A DNA stretch of 64,000 bases from Vicinamibacterales bacterium (GCA_041659285.1 JBAZYO010000006.1:248001-312000); one strand, 5' to 3'. Positions 45,145 through 53,960 are shown, counted from the stretch's first letter. A program made the numbers and translations. Notes: generated from the letters alone by a model not told the origin.

Positions 45145-46548
45145 TTAGACCAGGTTCGTGTTGGTGCCGGCGCTCTTGCAGGCATTGGCGATGTTGTTCA
45201 GCGCCGTTTCCACCAGCTTGCGCGAGGTGCCGATGTTCATGCGCATGTGGTTCTGGCCACCGGTGCCATAGGACGCGCCCTGGTTCAGGTGCACCTTGGC
45301 GTACTTGACGAAGAACCGCTCCACCATCTGTTCGGGCGTGAGCGTCGGCATGTTGGCGGGCTTGTTCTTGTTGTAGTCGGCCGCCAGCTGTTTCGAGTTG
45401 ATCTTCTCGGCCACGGCGGTGACGTCGAGCCACGACAGGTAGGTGCCCTGCGGACGGCCGGTCTTGATCATCGGGATCTTGTCGGCGACGTAGTTCACGA
45501 CCAGGTCGTGCGTGCCGTCCACGTACTCATTGGCCTGCTGCTGCCAGTCGGCGCCTTGGGTGATGGCCGCCTGGTTGGCGACCATGCCCATGGTGTTGAG
45601 GTCGGCGCGGAGGTTCACCCTCACGCGGGCCAGCAGGTCCGGGTTGGTCGAATGGAGCCACGCCACCTTGTGGGCGGCGAGGCCGAACGACTTGCTGGCG
45701 GCCTTGAACGTGAGGCTGTTGTTGACGACGGCCTGGTTCGCAAGACTGGCAAACGGCGTGTACTTCTGCCCCTTGCCGACCCAGTCGCAATGGATTTCGT
45801 CGGCCAACACCACGACACGGTGCTTCAGGCAGATTTCACCGATGCGGGTGAGGTCTTCCGCCGACCAGCAGTTGCCCGTGGGGTTCTGCGGGTTGCACAG
45901 GATGAAGGTGTGCGTGTCGATGCTGATGCGACGCTCGAACTCCTCGAAGTCCATCGCGAACTTGCCGTTGACGTTCTTGAGCGGAACATCCTCGGCCTTG
46001 GTCTGCGTGAAGGTGAGGTCCGAGTAGAAGCCGTTATACGTCGGTGTCTGCAACAGCACCTTGCTGCCGCGCGGCGAGAACGTCTGCAACGCCGCAATCA
46101 GCCCGGGGTGCACGCCGGTGGCGAGCAGAATCGTCTTCGGATCGATGTCGATGCCGTAGTGCTTCTTGTTCCAGGCGGCGACCGCTTCGGTCATCATCGC
46201 GGTCGCCTCGCCCATGTCGAGGTAACCCCAGTTCTCGTGCTTCATGCGGGCGTTGAGGGCGTCGGTGATGCACGGCGCCGCCTTGAAGTCGATGTCGGCG
46301 ATGCCCATGCCCACGTCCACGCTGCCCTTGCCGTAGGCGCGGATCTGCTGGTCGAACTTGACCGAGTGGGAGCCAAACCGGTTGTAGATGGTGTCGAAGT
46401 CGTACCTGCCGTTGGCAGGAGCCTGGAAAGCGGTGCCGGCTGCGGCCGCCATCAGGGGATTGCTGCTGCCGGCGGCGGCACCAGCCAGGGCCGTCAGACC
46501 CGCGTTCCTCAGGAATGCTCGTCGATTCAGTCCATCTATTTGTGACAT
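45145..46548 (-). CDS. Tat-exported PLP-dependent class I/II aminotransferase-fold enzyme
   Basis: A 467-residue protein. The N-terminus NRRAFLRNAGLTALAGAAAG is a twin-arginine signal, so a folded, cofactor-loaded enzyme would be exported. The fold type I core has NPQNPTGN (N222), DEIHCDWV (D250) and the PLP lysine in AASKSFGLA (K286). DEIHCD is characteristic of the MalY/PatB group, many of which are C-S lyases, so a cystathionine beta-lyase-like reaction is possible, as is transamination. GAGGG lies eight bases before the ATG. Downstream are octamer repeats and a terminator. Confidence 0.85.
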   Translation of the reverse strand: MSQIDGLNRRAFLRNAGLTALAGAAAGSSNPLMAAAAGTAFQAPANGRYDFDTIYNRFGSHSVKFDQQIRAYGKGSVDVGMGIADIDFKAAPCITDALNARMKHENWGYLDMGEATAMMTEAVAAWNKKHYGIDIDPKTILLATGVHPGLIAALQTFSPRGSKVLLQTPTYNGFYSDLTFTQTKAEDVPLKNVNGKFAMDFEEFERRISIDTHTFILCNPQNPTGNCWSAEDLTRIGEICLKHRVVVLADEIHCDWVGKGQKYTPFASLANQAVVNNSLTFKAASKSFGLAAHKVAWLHSTNPDLLARVRVNLRADLNTMGMVANQAAITQGADWQQQANEYVDGTHDLVVNYVADKIPMIKTGRPQGTYLSWLDVTAVAEKINSKQLAADYNKNKPANMPTLTPEQMVERFFVKYAKVHLNQGASYGTGGQNHMRMNIGTSRKLVETALNNIANACKSAGTNTNLV

Positions 46549-46638
46549 GTATAGGCCCTCACGCGGGGAATACTACACCCGGCCGACCTCTTGTGACGAA
46601 TCCTTTTGCCGGCGCCAGGCCCCAGCGTGCCAGGGTGG

Positions 46639-47736
46639 CTATTGGGCCTTCGGATTCACCGCGAACGGACCGACTGCCGGCTGCCCCTGCGTGTTCGCCA
46701 GCGCCCCGAGTTCCGCCGCGGCCCCTCGGGCAATCGCCGCTGTTTCACTGCCCGCCTGGAAGCAACTGAAGTCGGGGCGATCGCGCCACGCGAACGGCCC
46801 GCACAACTTCACGCCCGCCTTCACCGCCGCGTCGTGGACGATGTTGATGGCGCGTTCGTAGTCGGGCGTGCCCTGCCGGTAGCCGGAGAAGTTGCCGAGA
46901 TCGCCGCTGGCCGCGAAGATGGCGCTGACGCCCGCGACCTTGGCGATCTCATCCGCGTTCTTCAAACCTTCGAGCGTCTCGATCATCAGGATCAAGACAA
47001 CGTTGTCGTTGGCGGTATTGCGGTAGCCGCCGGGGACGCCGCCCCACATGGCGGCGTCAAAGGCCTGGCCGCCGCCGTTGCTGCGACGGCCGAGCGGCGG
47101 GAAGTAGGTCCAGTCTCGCGCCTGGATCGCCTCGGCCACCGTATCCACCGTCGGCACCACCACCACGAGCGCGCCGGCATCCAGCGCATGCTGGATCTCG
47201 CGCTCGTCGGTGTACGCCACGCGCGCGCCCGGCACCGCCTTGGCATTCGGGCACGTGCGCCACATCCGCGACACCGCCTGCCAGTCGGTCTGCCCGTGCT
47301 GCATCTCGGTCCAGATGAAGTCGTAGCCGGCGTTGGCCATGGCGCAGTAGGTGGATGGGTCGGTGGCCGCGAACAACGTTCCGCCGGTCACCTTGCCGCC
47401 CTGCATCAGCTTCAGCTTCGCCGGGTTCCACACGGCCGCGGCGGCAGGCGGCGCGAATGCGGACCCGTACTTCCACGTCGCCGGGTCGAAGGCCCCCTGG
47501 TTGACGGCGCCGGGCGGCGCGGTCGCTTTGGCGCCGCTATCTTTTCCGGCCGCTGCCGCGAGCGGAAACTGCGTCGCGCCCGCATTCGGGTTGTTGGCGT
47601 AGGGGTCGGCGTTCGGAGCCGGCGTTTGCGGCGCCGGCGCTGAGGGCCGAGGTGGCGGCGGGTTCTGCGCGTTTACCGTCAGCGCGCCCGCAACCAGCGT
47701 AACTCCAACCATCGCGAAACACAGTCTGAGACTCAT
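46639..47736 (-). CDS. exported HpcH/HpaI-type aldolase
   Basis: A 365-residue protein with a signal peptide (MSLRLCFAMVGVTLVAGALT, cleaved near NAQ) and a proline/alanine-rich linker. The rest is an HpcH/HpaI aldolase-like TIM barrel: NAGYDFIWTEMQHGQ, ALVVVVPTVDTVAEA, VVLILMIETLEGLKN and IFAASGDLGNFSGYR. The glutamate in MIETLEG and the aspartate in SGDLGN match the metal ligands. Cytoplasmic relatives cleave 4-hydroxy-2-oxoacids; export is unusual. AGGAG lies nine bases before the ATG. It lies 90 nt upstream of the PLP enzyme gene on the same strand, so joint expression is possible. Confidence 0.82.
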   Translation of the reverse strand: MSLRLCFAMVGVTLVAGALTVNAQNPPPPRPSAPAPQTPAPNADPYANNPNAGATQFPLAAAAGKDSGAKATAPPGAVNQGAFDPATWKYGSAFAPPAAAAVWNPAKLKLMQGGKVTGGTLFAATDPSTYCAMANAGYDFIWTEMQHGQTDWQAVSRMWRTCPNAKAVPGARVAYTDEREIQHALDAGALVVVVPTVDTVAEAIQARDWTYFPPLGRRSNGGGQAFDAAMWGGVPGGYRNTANDNVVLILMIETLEGLKNADEIAKVAGVSAIFAASGDLGNFSGYRQGTPDYERAINIVHDAAVKAGVKLCGPFAWRDRPDFSCFQAGSETAAIARGAAAELGALANTQGQPAVGPFAVNPKAQ

Positions 47737-47805
47737 GGCCCGGCTCCTGCCGCGCACTGTAACATTGATGCGCGTGCCCAGCCTCGACCGCACCCTTCTC
47801 CCCAC

Positions 47806-48618
47806 ATGAAAGCGCTCCTCCTCGCCCGCGGCCTTGGCCGCCGCATGCAGGCGAGCGGCGGCACCGGCACCCTGACGGCCGGCCAGCACGCCGCGGCCGC
47901 CGCCGGCGCCAAGGGGATGATGCCGGTTGGCCAGGCGCAGCGGCCATTTGTGGACTACGTGCTGAGCGCGCTGGCCGATGCCGGATGCGACGACGTCTGC
48001 CTGATCGTGGCGCCCGGTCACGACGGCATTCGCGACCACTTCGCCGGAGCGGGCCGGCCGGAACGCGTGCGACTGTCATTCGCGGTGCAACCGTCGGCTG
48101 ACGGTACCGCGCGCGCGGTGCTGGCCGGGCAGTCGTTCGCCGGCCACGACCCGTTCCTGGTCCTCAACGCCGACAACCTCTATCCCGTCGAGGTGTTGCA
48201 GGCGCTGGTGGCGCTCGATGGCCCCGGACTTCCGGCCTTCGAACGGGACGCGTTGGTGCGCGAGAGCGGGTTTCGCGCGGATCGCGTGGCCGGGTTCGCG
48301 CTGTTGGACGTGGACGCGGCCGGCCATTTGTGCGGCATCATTGAGAAGCCGGATGCGGCGCGGCTCGCGGCCGCCGGCGGACAGGCACTGGTCAGCATGA
48401 ACGTCTGGCGATTCGACCACCGCATCTTCCCCGCCTGCCGCGACGTGCCGATGTCGGCGCGCGGCGAGTTCGAGCTGCCGGAAGCCGTGGGGCTGGCCAT
48501 CACCACCGGCATGCCGTTCCGCGTCGTGCGCGCACACGGCGCGGTGCTCGACCTGTCGCGCCAGGCCGACGTGCCCCTCGTCTCCGCCCGCCTGGCCGGA
48601 CTGGAACCACGGCCATGA
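47806..48618 (+). CDS. sugar-1-phosphate nucleotidyltransferase-like protein
   Basis: A 270-residue protein of the RfbA/GalU class. It begins MKALLLARGLGRRMQ (normally LAGGxGTRL), then KGMMPVGQAQRPFVDYVL, VQPSADGTARAVL and LVLNADNLYP with the metal aspartate. The first glycine of the loop is arginine, so substrate and activity are uncertain. The gene overlaps the following GHMP kinase by 4 nt. A kinase plus a nucleotidyltransferase would convert a free sugar to a nucleotide sugar. Confidence 0.75.
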   Translation: MKALLLARGLGRRMQASGGTGTLTAGQHAAAAAGAKGMMPVGQAQRPFVDYVLSALADAGCDDVCLIVAPGHDGIRDHFAGAGRPERVRLSFAVQPSADGTARAVLAGQSFAGHDPFLVLNADNLYPVEVLQALVALDGPGLPAFERDALVRESGFRADRVAGFALLDVDAAGHLCGIIEKPDAARLAAAGGQALVSMNVWRFDHRIFPACRDVPMSARGEFELPEAVGLAITTGMPFRVVRAHGAVLDLSRQADVPLVSARLAGLEPRP

Positions 48619-49952
48619 CCGACTTCGCCGCGCACTTCGAAGGCATCGGCATGACCACTACCGAGGCCCAATCCCGCGCGGCGCTCTTTCGCGAACTCGA
48701 CGAGCGCGGCTCCGCCGTCCTGAACGGCCCACCCGAGTGGTACCGGTTCTCCCCTGGCCGCGTCGAGATTTTCGGCAAGCACACCGACTACGCCGGCGGG
48801 CAGTCCCTGCTGGCGGCGGTGCCGCGCGGCATTGCGCTGGTGGCCCGGCCCCGTTCCGACGGCATCGTCCGGGTCGGCGACATCCGCGACGGCCAGGTCG
48901 TGGAAGTGGATCCGTCGGCCGAGGCGCCGCCCGAGTATCGCGGCCTGCGCCGCTACGTCCACGTGGTGGCGCGACGATTCTTCCTGAACTTTCCCGGCTG
49001 CGAGTTGGGCGCCGAGATCGCCATTGCCAGCGACCTCCCCCGCGCCTCGGGCCTGAGCAGCTCCAGCGCGCTGGTGGTCGGGGTCGCCTCCGCGCTGATC
49101 ACGCGCGCCGGGCTCAAGCACCGCGACGAGTGGCATCGCCACCTGCCCACCGTGCAACACCTGGCGTGGTACCTCGGCTGCGTCGAGAACGGCCTGGACT
49201 ACGAGGGCCTGCCGGGCGCCGCGGGTGTCGGCACCCACGGCGGCAGCGAAGACCACACCGCGATTCTCGCCTGCCGGCTGGGACACGCCAGCCTCTACCG
49301 GTTCGTGCCGGTCACCGCGCTCGGCGAGGTGCCGATGCCCGATGACTGGACCTTCGTGATCGCGTCGAGCGGCGTGCAGGCCGACAAGGCCGGCTCGGTG
49401 ATGGCGCGCTACAACCGCGCCTCGAACGCGGCGCGCGCGCTGCACGCGATCTGGAACCAGCGCGCCGGGGCGCCGGCCCCTTCGCTGTCGGCGGCGGTGA
49501 CCAGCGCCCCGGATGCCCTCGCCCGCTTCGACCGCTGGCTCGACGACGGCGCGGCGCCGTTCTCGCCCGCGGACCTGCGCCGGCGCCTGCGCCATTTCGT
49601 CAACGAAGACGCGCGCGCGCCGCTCGCCGCCCAGGCGTTCGCGGCGGCCGACCGCGGCGCTCTCGGCGACTTGTCCCGCGCCTCGCAACTCGAGGCCGAG
49701 TCCCTGCTGGGCAACCAGATTCCCGAGACCGTGGCGCTCGCGAACCTCGCCCGCGAGGTGGGCGCGTTTGCGTCGAGCAGCTTCGGCGCCGGCTTCGGCG
49801 GCAGCGTGTGGGCCCTGACGACGGCGCGCGACGCCCAGGCGTTTGCCGAGGAATGGACCCGCGCCTACGAGCGGCGCATGCCGGGCGTCGGCACCGTGCC
49901 GTGGTTCATCGCCAGGCCGGGACCGCCGGCCACCGAAATCACGCTCCCATAA
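48615..49952 (+). CDS. galactokinase-like GHMP sugar kinase
   Basis: A 445-residue GHMP kinase. Motif 1 is GRVEIFGKHTDYAGG, where galactokinases have GEHTDYNGG; motif 2 is PRASGLSSSSAL; motif 3 is near FGAGFGGSVWAL. The catalytic-aspartate region reads GTHGGSEDHTAI instead of the galactokinase GIMDQ, so the sugar may not be galactose. It overlaps the nucleotidyltransferase gene, and the pair probably salvages one particular sugar into a nucleotide sugar for the envelope. Confidence 0.8.
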   Translation: MTDFAAHFEGIGMTTTEAQSRAALFRELDERGSAVLNGPPEWYRFSPGRVEIFGKHTDYAGGQSLLAAVPRGIALVARPRSDGIVRVGDIRDGQVVEVDPSAEAPPEYRGLRRYVHVVARRFFLNFPGCELGAEIAIASDLPRASGLSSSSALVVGVASALITRAGLKHRDEWHRHLPTVQHLAWYLGCVENGLDYEGLPGAAGVGTHGGSEDHTAILACRLGHASLYRFVPVTALGEVPMPDDWTFVIASSGVQADKAGSVMARYNRASNAARALHAIWNQRAGAPAPSLSAAVTSAPDALARFDRWLDDGAAPFSPADLRRRLRHFVNEDARAPLAAQAFAAADRGALGDLSRASQLEAESLLGNQIPETVALANLAREVGAFASSSFGAGFGGSVWALTTARDAQAFAEEWTRAYERRMPGVGTVPWFIARPGPPATEITLP

Positions 49953-49967
49953 AACCGGCCGCTCGGC

Positions 49968-49973
49968 TAAGAT
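49968..49973 (+). promoter_or_regulatory. putative -10 element of the haem lipoprotein gene
   Basis: TAAGAT, then eight bases to the ATG at 49982; no Shine-Dalgarno. Confidence 0.45.
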
Positions 49974-49981
49974 GGCGGCCA

Positions 49982-50446
49982 ATGCGAACGCTCGCGTGGC
50001 TTGTCCCCCTTGCCGTGCTCGGCGCCTCGGCCTGCACTGCAGCGCCGCCTCCCCCTCCCCCGCCGTTTCAAACAACGGCGTCCATGAAGGACCTGATGCT
50101 GAACGTCATCGATCCGGCCGCTGACGGCCTCTGGGAATCCGTCGGCACGGTCATGACCATGGAGGGCACCTTCGAGAAGGCCCCGTCCACCGACGATGAA
50201 TGGGCCGGCGTGCGCGGGTCTGCCATCCAACTGGCCGAGTCGGGCAACCTGCTGATGCTGCCGGCGCGGTCCAGCGGATCGGCGGAATGGATCAAGGACG
50301 CCCAGGCGCTGATCGAAACCAGCGGCCGCGCCCTGAAGGCGATTGATGCCAAGGACAAGGACACGCTGTTCACCGTGGGCGGCGACATCTACGACGTCTG
50401 CACGAACTGCCACCAGAAGTTCATGCCGGCGCTGGTGAAGCCCTAG
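49982..50446 (+). CDS. lipoprotein with one c-type haem motif
   Basis: A 154-residue protein. The N-terminal signal ends with a lipobox (LGASAC), so it is probably lipid-anchored in the envelope. A proline-rich linker follows. Near the C-terminus is VCTNCHQKF, a CxxCH haem-attachment site in the late position typical of cytochrome c-prime-like four-helix proteins; the rest is helical. It could shuttle electrons or sense a gas. It is two bases upstream of a DUF6644 membrane protein gene. Confidence 0.8.
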   Translation: MRTLAWLVPLAVLGASACTAAPPPPPPPFQTTASMKDLMLNVIDPAADGLWESVGTVMTMEGTFEKAPSTDDEWAGVRGSAIQLAESGNLLMLPARSSGSAEWIKDAQALIETSGRALKAIDAKDKDTLFTVGGDIYDVCTNCHQKFMPALVKP

Positions 50447-50448
50447 CC

Positions 50449-51015
50449 ATGTCACTGCTGGCGTTCAGTGAGTGGCTGGCGGCCACCGAGGGCAGCATCG
50501 CGCTCCACGAGTCGATGTACATGTACCCGATCGTGGAATCCACCCACGTGCTCGCGCTGTGCCTGTTCGTGGGGTTTGCCGTCTTCCTCGACTTGCGGCT
50601 CCTCGGTCTCGGGCTCACGCGTGTGCCGGTGCGGGACGTCGCCGAACGGCTGCTGCCATGGACCATTGGCGGTTTCGTCGTGATGGTGATCACCGGCGTG
50701 CTGCTCTTCTACGCCATCCCGGTGCGCAGCTACCAGAGCGTCTTCTTCCGCGCCAAGGTGATCATGCTGATCCTGGCCGGGATCAACGTCTGGTACTTCC
50801 ACACCCGCGTCTATCCCCGTGTGGCGGAGTGGGGCCATGACGTGATCACGCCGAAGGCGGCACGACGCGCCGGCCTGCTGTCGCTGATCCTGTGGGCCGG
50901 CATCATCGTGACCGGCCGCTTGATTGCTTACAACTGGTTCGACTGCGACATCCAGCCGCAGCCGGCGATTATCAACTGGGCGGCGGGCTGCGTGGTGCTG
51001 CCGCCGACGCCCTGA
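50449..51015 (+). CDS. DUF6644-type polytopic membrane protein (first of a pair)
   Basis: A 188-residue protein with about four or five hydrophobic helices. The second helix carries YPIVESTHVLALCLFVG and ends LDLRLLGLGL, a motif shared with the neighbouring gene. Conserved histidines in the ESTH motif, and additional ones at WYFHTR, could bind haem, as in other short membrane cytochrome-like families, though this is inference. Family function is unknown. It begins two bases after the haem lipoprotein gene. Confidence 0.75.
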   Translation: MSLLAFSEWLAATEGSIALHESMYMYPIVESTHVLALCLFVGFAVFLDLRLLGLGLTRVPVRDVAERLLPWTIGGFVVMVITGVLLFYAIPVRSYQSVFFRAKVIMLILAGINVWYFHTRVYPRVAEWGHDVITPKAARRAGLLSLILWAGIIVTGRLIAYNWFDCDIQPQPAIINWAAGCVVLPPTP

Positions 51016-51027
51016 GGGACATCCGCA

Positions 51028-51501
51028 ATGTTGCTGCCGTTCTTCCAGTGGTGTGAATCGCTGTGGCTGGGTCAGTTCGTGGTCGGCTCGCTCTGGCTGT
51101 TCCCGGTGATCGAGTCGGCGCACCTGCTGGCGCTGGCGCTGCTGGGCGGCTCCATCCTGCTGGTGGACTTCCGGCTGCTCGGCCTGGGCCTGAAGGACCG
51201 CGAGGTGTCGGAGCTGGCGCGCGACGCGCGGCCCTGGATGATCGCCGCCATCGTCGTCCTGATCGCGACCGGCATCCCGCTGTTCCTGTCGGAGCCCATC
51301 AAGTGCTATTACAGCACCGCGTTCTGGGTGAAGATCACGACCCTCCCGGTTGCGGTGGCGTTCGCGTTCACGGTGCGGTCCCGCGTCACGCAGAGTGAGT
51401 CCGTACGTAACACAGCGCGCCGCCAGAAGCTGGTCGGCGCGCTGTCGATTGCGCTGTGGTTCACCGTGGCCGCGGCCGGACGGTGGATCGGGTTCTCGTA
51501 A
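51028..51501 (+). CDS. DUF6644-type polytopic membrane protein (second of a pair)
   Basis: A 157-residue protein with four hydrophobic helices. It repeats the motif FPVIESAHLLALALLGG followed by DFRLLGLGL seen in the previous gene, but is shorter at both ends. The two genes are separated by 12 nt with GAGGG ahead of the second ATG, so they are co-expressed with the haem lipoprotein. Function unknown; a membrane redox role is plausible. Confidence 0.75.
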   Translation: MLLPFFQWCESLWLGQFVVGSLWLFPVIESAHLLALALLGGSILLVDFRLLGLGLKDREVSELARDARPWMIAAIVVLIATGIPLFLSEPIKCYYSTAFWVKITTLPVAVAFAFTVRSRVTQSESVRNTARRQKLVGALSIALWFTVAAAGRWIGFS

Positions 51502-51513
51502 TAACAAGAGATC

Positions 51514-51554
51514 AGGAGAAGCAAGAGAAACCACTTGGTTTCTCCTTGACTCCT
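51514..51554. terminator. bidirectional hairpin between convergent genes
   Basis: GAGAAACC and GGTTTCTC pair around ACTT, with an outer AGGAG/CTCCT pairing. CTATTTTCTTC follows on the plus strand. The AGGAGAA..GAGAAA wording recurs in the gap at 56019. Confidence 0.6.
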
Positions 51555-51570
51555 TATCTCCTATTTTCTT

Positions 51571-52026
51571 CTATCTGCCGCCGGGCTTTTTCGGCGCCTC
51601 CGTCGGGTCTTTGCCGTCCTTCGGCGCGCCGGTGCCCGACGATCCCATGAACAGCTTGCGGCCGTCGGCGAAGGTCACGTCGCGGCCGTTGGCGCGCTTC
51701 AGCGAGTGGTCTTTGGTCTGGTAGCCATCGACGATGACCTCGGTGCCAACCTTGACGGTCTCCCGGGTCACGCCGCGGCGCAGCAGGGTGTTCGGCGTGC
51801 CGCCTTCGATCATCCAGACCTCGGGTTGGCCGTCCTTGTTGGTGACCTCGATGTGGATCCAGGTATGCGGGTTCACCCACTCGAGCCGCACGACTTTGCC
51901 CTGCAGGCGGATCGGCGCGTTCGGGTCGAACTCGGCGCCGAACGCATGATGGGCGATGACCGATCGGCCCGCCAGCAAGAGGCCTGCACCGAGTAACAGC
52001 ACGCTAACGGTTGTTCGCGTCTTCAT
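51571..52026 (-). CDS. exported DUF6152 protein
   Basis: A 151-residue protein with a signal peptide (MKTRTTVSVLLLGAGLLLAG). The mature part begins HHAFGAEFDPNAPIRLQG and contains VRLEWVNPHTWIHIEV, the DUF6152 signature, followed by beta strands (GTEVIVDGYQTKDHSLKRANG). These proteins look like small OB-type beta barrels; the function is unknown. Its start overlaps the stop of the upstream exported protein by 4 nt. DUF6152 genes often accompany the GxPDLxGxW exported proteins, as here. Confidence 0.8.
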   Translation of the reverse strand: MKTRTTVSVLLLGAGLLLAGRSVIAHHAFGAEFDPNAPIRLQGKVVRLEWVNPHTWIHIEVTNKDGQPEVWMIEGGTPNTLLRRGVTRETVKVGTEVIVDGYQTKDHSLKRANGRDVTFADGRKLFMGSSGTGAPKDGKDPTEAPKKPGGR

Positions 52027-53084
52027 TTCTTGGTCCCCTGGCGTTTTTCTTCGTTGCGCGCACCGCTCAGCACGTTCGCCAGGGCGTAGTTGCCTTCGTG
52101 GCACGCGTATTCATAGATTAACTCGTCGGTGGCACGGAAGGGAATCTCCCCGGTAAACGGCCTGGCGAAAGTGGTCGGGTCGTCGACGGTGAACCGGTAG
52201 TTGATGGTCGTGGCGTCCACCCGGCGAAAACGCTCGATGACATGGAGGTTTTCCGCCGATCCGCGGAACGGCTGCTGCAGCGGGAAGTTGGTGGTGTCTA
52301 CCACCAGGGTGTCCCCTTCCCAGTGGCCGATCGAGTCGCCCATCCAAGGGCGGATGTGCGTGGGCACGTGCGTGCCGCCAATGCGGACCATGCGCGCGTC
52401 GTGCACCATTTCCATCAGGATCATGACGTGGTCGGGCGTCTGCACGATCTGGATGTTGTTGTTGTAGAAGTAGTTGGGAATCAGCGGCGTGGTCGGGCCG
52501 AACGACAGCAGGCAGCGCTCGGCCAGCGGCCGGAACTCGGGGTGATCGTACTGGCCACGCCCCTCCATCATCTTCATCCGCGCCTGGTTCCGCGCCCGGG
52601 CTTCGGGCGTGGGCGCGGGCGCCCGGCCGTCCGGCGGGTCGATGATCAGCGAGCTGCGGAACTGGCCATCGACCACGGCGACGCGCTCGCCCGGGTCGAG
52701 CCAGAAGTTGTTGTAGCCGCCGACATTGCCGGCCGCGCCGGTCGAGCCGTCACCGCCTTGTGGCGGCGCGGTGCGATTCGGATCGCTGTCCTGGTTCAGC
52801 CGCTCGACGCGATCGGCGGTCGTCTTCTCCATGCGCGCGGCCTCCTCCGCGCTGAGCACCAGGTTCGACACGCCCTGCGGACGTTCGAGCGGCGTGATGG
52901 TGGCATTGCTCCACGTGCCCGTGAGATCCGGCTTGCCGTCGGCGGTTCGCGCGGGCCTGGCGATGGCGGACGGAGCCTGCTGCCCCTCGCCGGACAGGTG
53001 GACGCCGGCCACCGACGCCAGGCCAGCGGCCGCGAGCACGCCCGCCACGATCCTGAACTGTGAACGCCGCGCATCGAGCTTCAT
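52023..53084 (-). CDS. exported 'GxPDLxGxW' protein, unknown function
   Basis: A 353-residue protein with an N-terminal hydrophobic helix. The motif GKPDLTGTWSN near residue 50 and WMGDSIGHWEGDTLVV near 240 are shared with the next paralogue, suggesting a common beta-rich fold. No catalytic motif is recognised. It is the middle gene of a three-gene operon: nine bases after the paralogue and overlapping the DUF6152 gene. AGAGGA precedes the ATG. Confidence 0.75.
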   Translation of the reverse strand: MKLDARRSQFRIVAGVLAAAGLASVAGVHLSGEGQQAPSAIARPARTADGKPDLTGTWSNATITPLERPQGVSNLVLSAEEAARMEKTTADRVERLNQDSDPNRTAPPQGGDGSTGAAGNVGGYNNFWLDPGERVAVVDGQFRSSLIIDPPDGRAPAPTPEARARNQARMKMMEGRGQYDHPEFRPLAERCLLSFGPTTPLIPNYFYNNNIQIVQTPDHVMILMEMVHDARMVRIGGTHVPTHIRPWMGDSIGHWEGDTLVVDTTNFPLQQPFRGSAENLHVIERFRRVDATTINYRFTVDDPTTFARPFTGEIPFRATDELIYEYACHEGNYALANVLSGARNEEKRQGTKK

Positions 53085-53093
53085 GTCGTCCTC

Positions 53094-53960
53094 TTACTGA
53101 ACCGGGGTTTTCCGGAACTTGCCGTACATCAACTCTTCGACAAACTCGACGCACTTGAACTGGTTGAGCCGCGCGTTGGGGTTGATGTGCCGGTAGAGCG
53201 GCATGCGAATCTTCCACGGCCGGCTGAAGGTCTGCGGGTCTTCGATGGTGGCCTCGTACCACAGGTGGTCGGGCCCCTGCGGCGTGTAGCGCTCGACCAC
53301 TTTCATCTGCTCGGAGTGATGGTTGCCGGCGCGGTCGAACCAGGTCTGGTCGTTGAAGCCGGTCACGGTGACGACGAGGGTGTCGCCTTCCCATTTGCCC
53401 ACCGACTGGCCCATCCACGAATCCACCGGCGCTTCGCCGGGGTCCTTCAGGTAGATGTTGCGCACGGCGCCGGCGTACTCATACGAGAAGAAGATCGCCT
53501 TGTCGCTGTGCAGGATCTGGAACGGGTGCGGCATGTAGTTGGCGCGCGGCACGCCGGGCAGGTAGCACTTGATCTCGGGATCACGGTTCAACCAGTCTTC
53601 CTGGTTGGCCTTCTGCTTCTTCGCGGCCTCGGGCAGGTAGGGGATCGCGTCGCCTTCGACAATGCCGACACCACCCGGCACGGCGCCGACGGCGCCGAAC
53701 GCGATCACGGGCGCGGCGGGGACCGGCACGACGGGACCCGGGCGAAACGCCAACGCCGCCTTGGCGTTGTGCGACAGCACGTCGTAGTTGGCGGTGTTGA
53801 GCGCCTGCCAGACGCCGTTCAGGTTCGGCCTGCCGTCGGCCAGGCGCGCGGGCCGGGCCGCCTGCCCGGTGGCCGGCGCAGTCGTCAGGAAGCCGGCGGC
53901 GACCACGGCGGCCGTCACCAACGCGATCGACAGTTCCCTCACCACCCTCGGAGCAATCAC
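53094..53960 (-). CDS. exported 'GxPNLxGxW' protein, paralogue of its neighbour
   Basis: A 288-residue protein from a GTG start chosen because GGAGG lies four bases before it. A signal helix (ALVTAAVVAAGFL) leads to GRPNLNGVWQALN and then WMGQSVGKWEGDTLVV, both matched in the downstream gene. Function unknown. It is first of the trio transcribed leftward. Confidence 0.75.
   Translation of the reverse strand: MIAPRVVRELSIALVTAAVVAAGFLTTAPATGQAARPARLADGRPNLNGVWQALNTANYDVLSHNAKAALAFRPGPVVPVPAAPVIAFGAVGAVPGGVGIVEGDAIPYLPEAAKKQKANQEDWLNRDPEIKCYLPGVPRANYMPHPFQILHSDKAIFFSYEYAGAVRNIYLKDPGEAPVDSWMGQSVGKWEGDTLVVTVTGFNDQTWFDRAGNHHSEQMKVVERYTPQGPDHLWYEATIEDPQTFSRPWKIRMPLYRHINPNARLNQFKCVEFVEELMYGKFRKTPVQ

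Noticed and set aside
43182..45185. A 667-codon frame overlapping the ABC exporter on the same strand
   Set aside because: It is out of phase with the exporter, which carries all ABC motifs, and its own product has no recognisable pattern.
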